A stretch of DNA of 12,971 nucleotides, taken from NCBI GenBank assembly GCA_963169055.1, contig CAUJFU010000137.1, forward strand, positions 1 through 12,971, in the 5' to 3' direction. The notes under the pieces are model-generated. The model did not search any database, was not told the origin of the DNA, and worked only from the letters and a program-made list of their open reading frames with translations. The stretch is from Myxococcota bacterium. GTDB lineage: Bacteria; Myxococcota_C; UBA6777. The translations under genes and the position numbers were made by a program. This document shows positions 12,437 to 12,971 of this stretch, piece after piece (positions within the stretch are counted from its first letter, which is position 1; each line of letters begins with the position of its first letter).

Positions 12437-12829
12437 ATGCAGCGCTTCATTTCACCTATCGCCGCGATCATCGCTGTGCTGTTCGGTATCCTGACGCTTT
12501 TTGCAGGTTCCCGCGTCCTCTTGGGTGCAGACCCGGGATACAAAGTCTTTCGCCCACTTTTGCTCTACAACACCACGATGGGTGCTGCCTATCTGGCCGC
12601 AGGGATCGCCATCTGGCGCAATCTCAGATGGAGCAAGTTTGCAACAGGATTGATCTTTTCGCTCAACCTTCTTGTGCTTGTGAGTATCGTGCTGCTCTAC
12701 TCCACCCACGCAGCCGTCGCGGTCGATAGCCTGCGAGCCATGACTTTTCGCACCACCGTATGGCTCGTTCTTTTTGTTGCTGTAGCTCGCTTTTCTCCCC
12801 CTCCCGCTCCAACCACAAACCTCGCCTGA
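12437..12829 (+). CDS. Small four-helix integral membrane protein of unknown function
   Basis: I do not recognise this protein. It has 130 aa from the ATG at 12437, with GGGAGG eight bases upstream (12423-12428). Four hydrophobic segments are visible: ~5-29, ~40-60, ~68-88 and ~103-120. The loops are short (LGADPGYKVFRP between the first two, WRNLRWSKF between the second and third), and the tail is Pro-rich (SPPPAPTTNLA). There is no Cys and no obvious metal or redox motif, so a direct thiol exchange with the thioredoxin upstream is unlikely. YNTTMGAAYLAAGIAIWRN in the second helix is the most distinctive stretch and may be a family signature. Codon context (GATC before and within ATC) matches its neighbours, so it looks native. 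The frame is open upstream, overlapping the thioredoxin gene, but only as a shadow. Confidence 0.8.
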   Translation: MQRFISPIAAIIAVLFGILTLFAGSRVLLGADPGYKVFRPLLLYNTTMGAAYLAAGIAIWRNLRWSKFATGLIFSLNLLVLVSIVLLYSTHAAVAVDSLRAMTFRTTVWLVLFVAVARFSPPPAPTTNLA

Positions 12830-12851
12830 AACGACCCTGCTTGAAACGCCG

Positions 12852-12971
12852 CTACTTCGGCTGGTTTGAGCGTAGCATCTTCCGCATCACTCGCCCTGCC
12901 ATCAAAAATGGCTTCTTTTTGTCTCCCACCAGCCACTCGGTCGGCCACCGCAAGCCCAACAGATGCGCCAT
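12852..12971 (-). CDS. Partial minus-strand reading frame at the window edge (C-terminal fragment or short ORF)
   Basis: A minus-strand frame of 39 codons ends with TAG at 12852-12854 and is open to the last base of the window. It contains MAHLLGLRWPTEWLVGDKKK near the edge and ends RKMLRSNQPK. An ATG coincides with the last three bases, but the frame probably continues outside. The peptide has a credible mix of basic, Trp and hydrophobic residues, and its stop faces the preceding gene's stop 22 bases away, as for a convergent neighbour. Family cannot be told from so short a piece. Confidence 0.4.
   Translation of the reverse strand: MAHLLGLRWPTEWLVGDKKKPFLMAGRVMRKMLRSNQPK

Noticed and set aside
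12697-12948. 83-codon minus-strand frame at the right end
   Set aside because: It overlaps the membrane-protein gene antisense and its peptide is Ala/Arg-rich without motifs; the alternative minus frame ending at 12852 fits a convergent neighbour better.

Overview
The window reads as ordinary chromosome of a Gram-negative bacterium: moderately GC-rich, with Sec signal peptides, Shine-Dalgarno-led genes and dense single-gene or two-gene units. The proteins (CTP synthase, TPR/zincin-like protein, ECF sigma factor, M42 peptidase) would fit a deltaproteobacterial, myxobacterial or bradymonad-like lineage. That placement is an impression from sequence style and was not checked by any search. I see no phage, plasmid, IS transposase, CRISPR array, tRNA or rRNA.

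Layout. 73-1095 (+) is a PAS-GGDEF diguanylate cyclase converging on pyrG (CTP synthase, 1107-2732, -) with only 11 bases between the stop codons. 2913-4025 (-) is a TPR protein with a C-terminal zincin-like domain that seems to have lost its active site. A 493-base gap with an imperfect direct repeat follows. Then come a TauE/SafE-type membrane exporter (4519-5247, +) and an exported redoxin-fold protein (5376-6005, +). 6319-8351 (+) is a two-gene unit: a tRNA-dihydrouridine synthase translationally coupled, through a TTGA overlap, to a cation diffusion facilitator. 8474-8800 (-) encodes a small secreted protein whose mature part is about 41% Lys/Arg. 9337-11351 (+) pairs an M42-type metallopeptidase with an ECF sigma factor that has no anti-sigma gene beside it. 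11779-12829 (+) is a thioredoxin with a long low-complexity tail followed by a four-helix membrane protein. A minus-strand reading frame runs off the right edge.

The most interesting feature is not a gene. Four intergenic gaps in the right half (6109-6282 +, about 8391-8453 -, 8977-9134 +, about 11359-11572 -) carry copies of one dispersed, highly structured repeat. It has a left module of about 75 bases and a right module of about 60-70 bases. Copies are full, truncated or partly tandem. Three stems (P1, P2', P3) are kept by compensatory changes. All nine non-Watson-Crick pairs I found are G-U-type on the same (element) strand, which suggests selection or function as RNA, or a MITE-like element that is transcribed. 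A 15-19 base motif at the outer edge of two copies, also found alone at 1090-1104, could be a terminal inverted repeat.

A second genome-scale signal is a roughly 4-5-fold excess of GATC. It is produced by codon context: AAG, CAG, GAG, GCG, CTG, CCG or GGG is chosen before ATC in genes that otherwise tend to use AAA, CAA, GAA or GCC. This suggests a HIP1-like or methylation-linked sequence preference.
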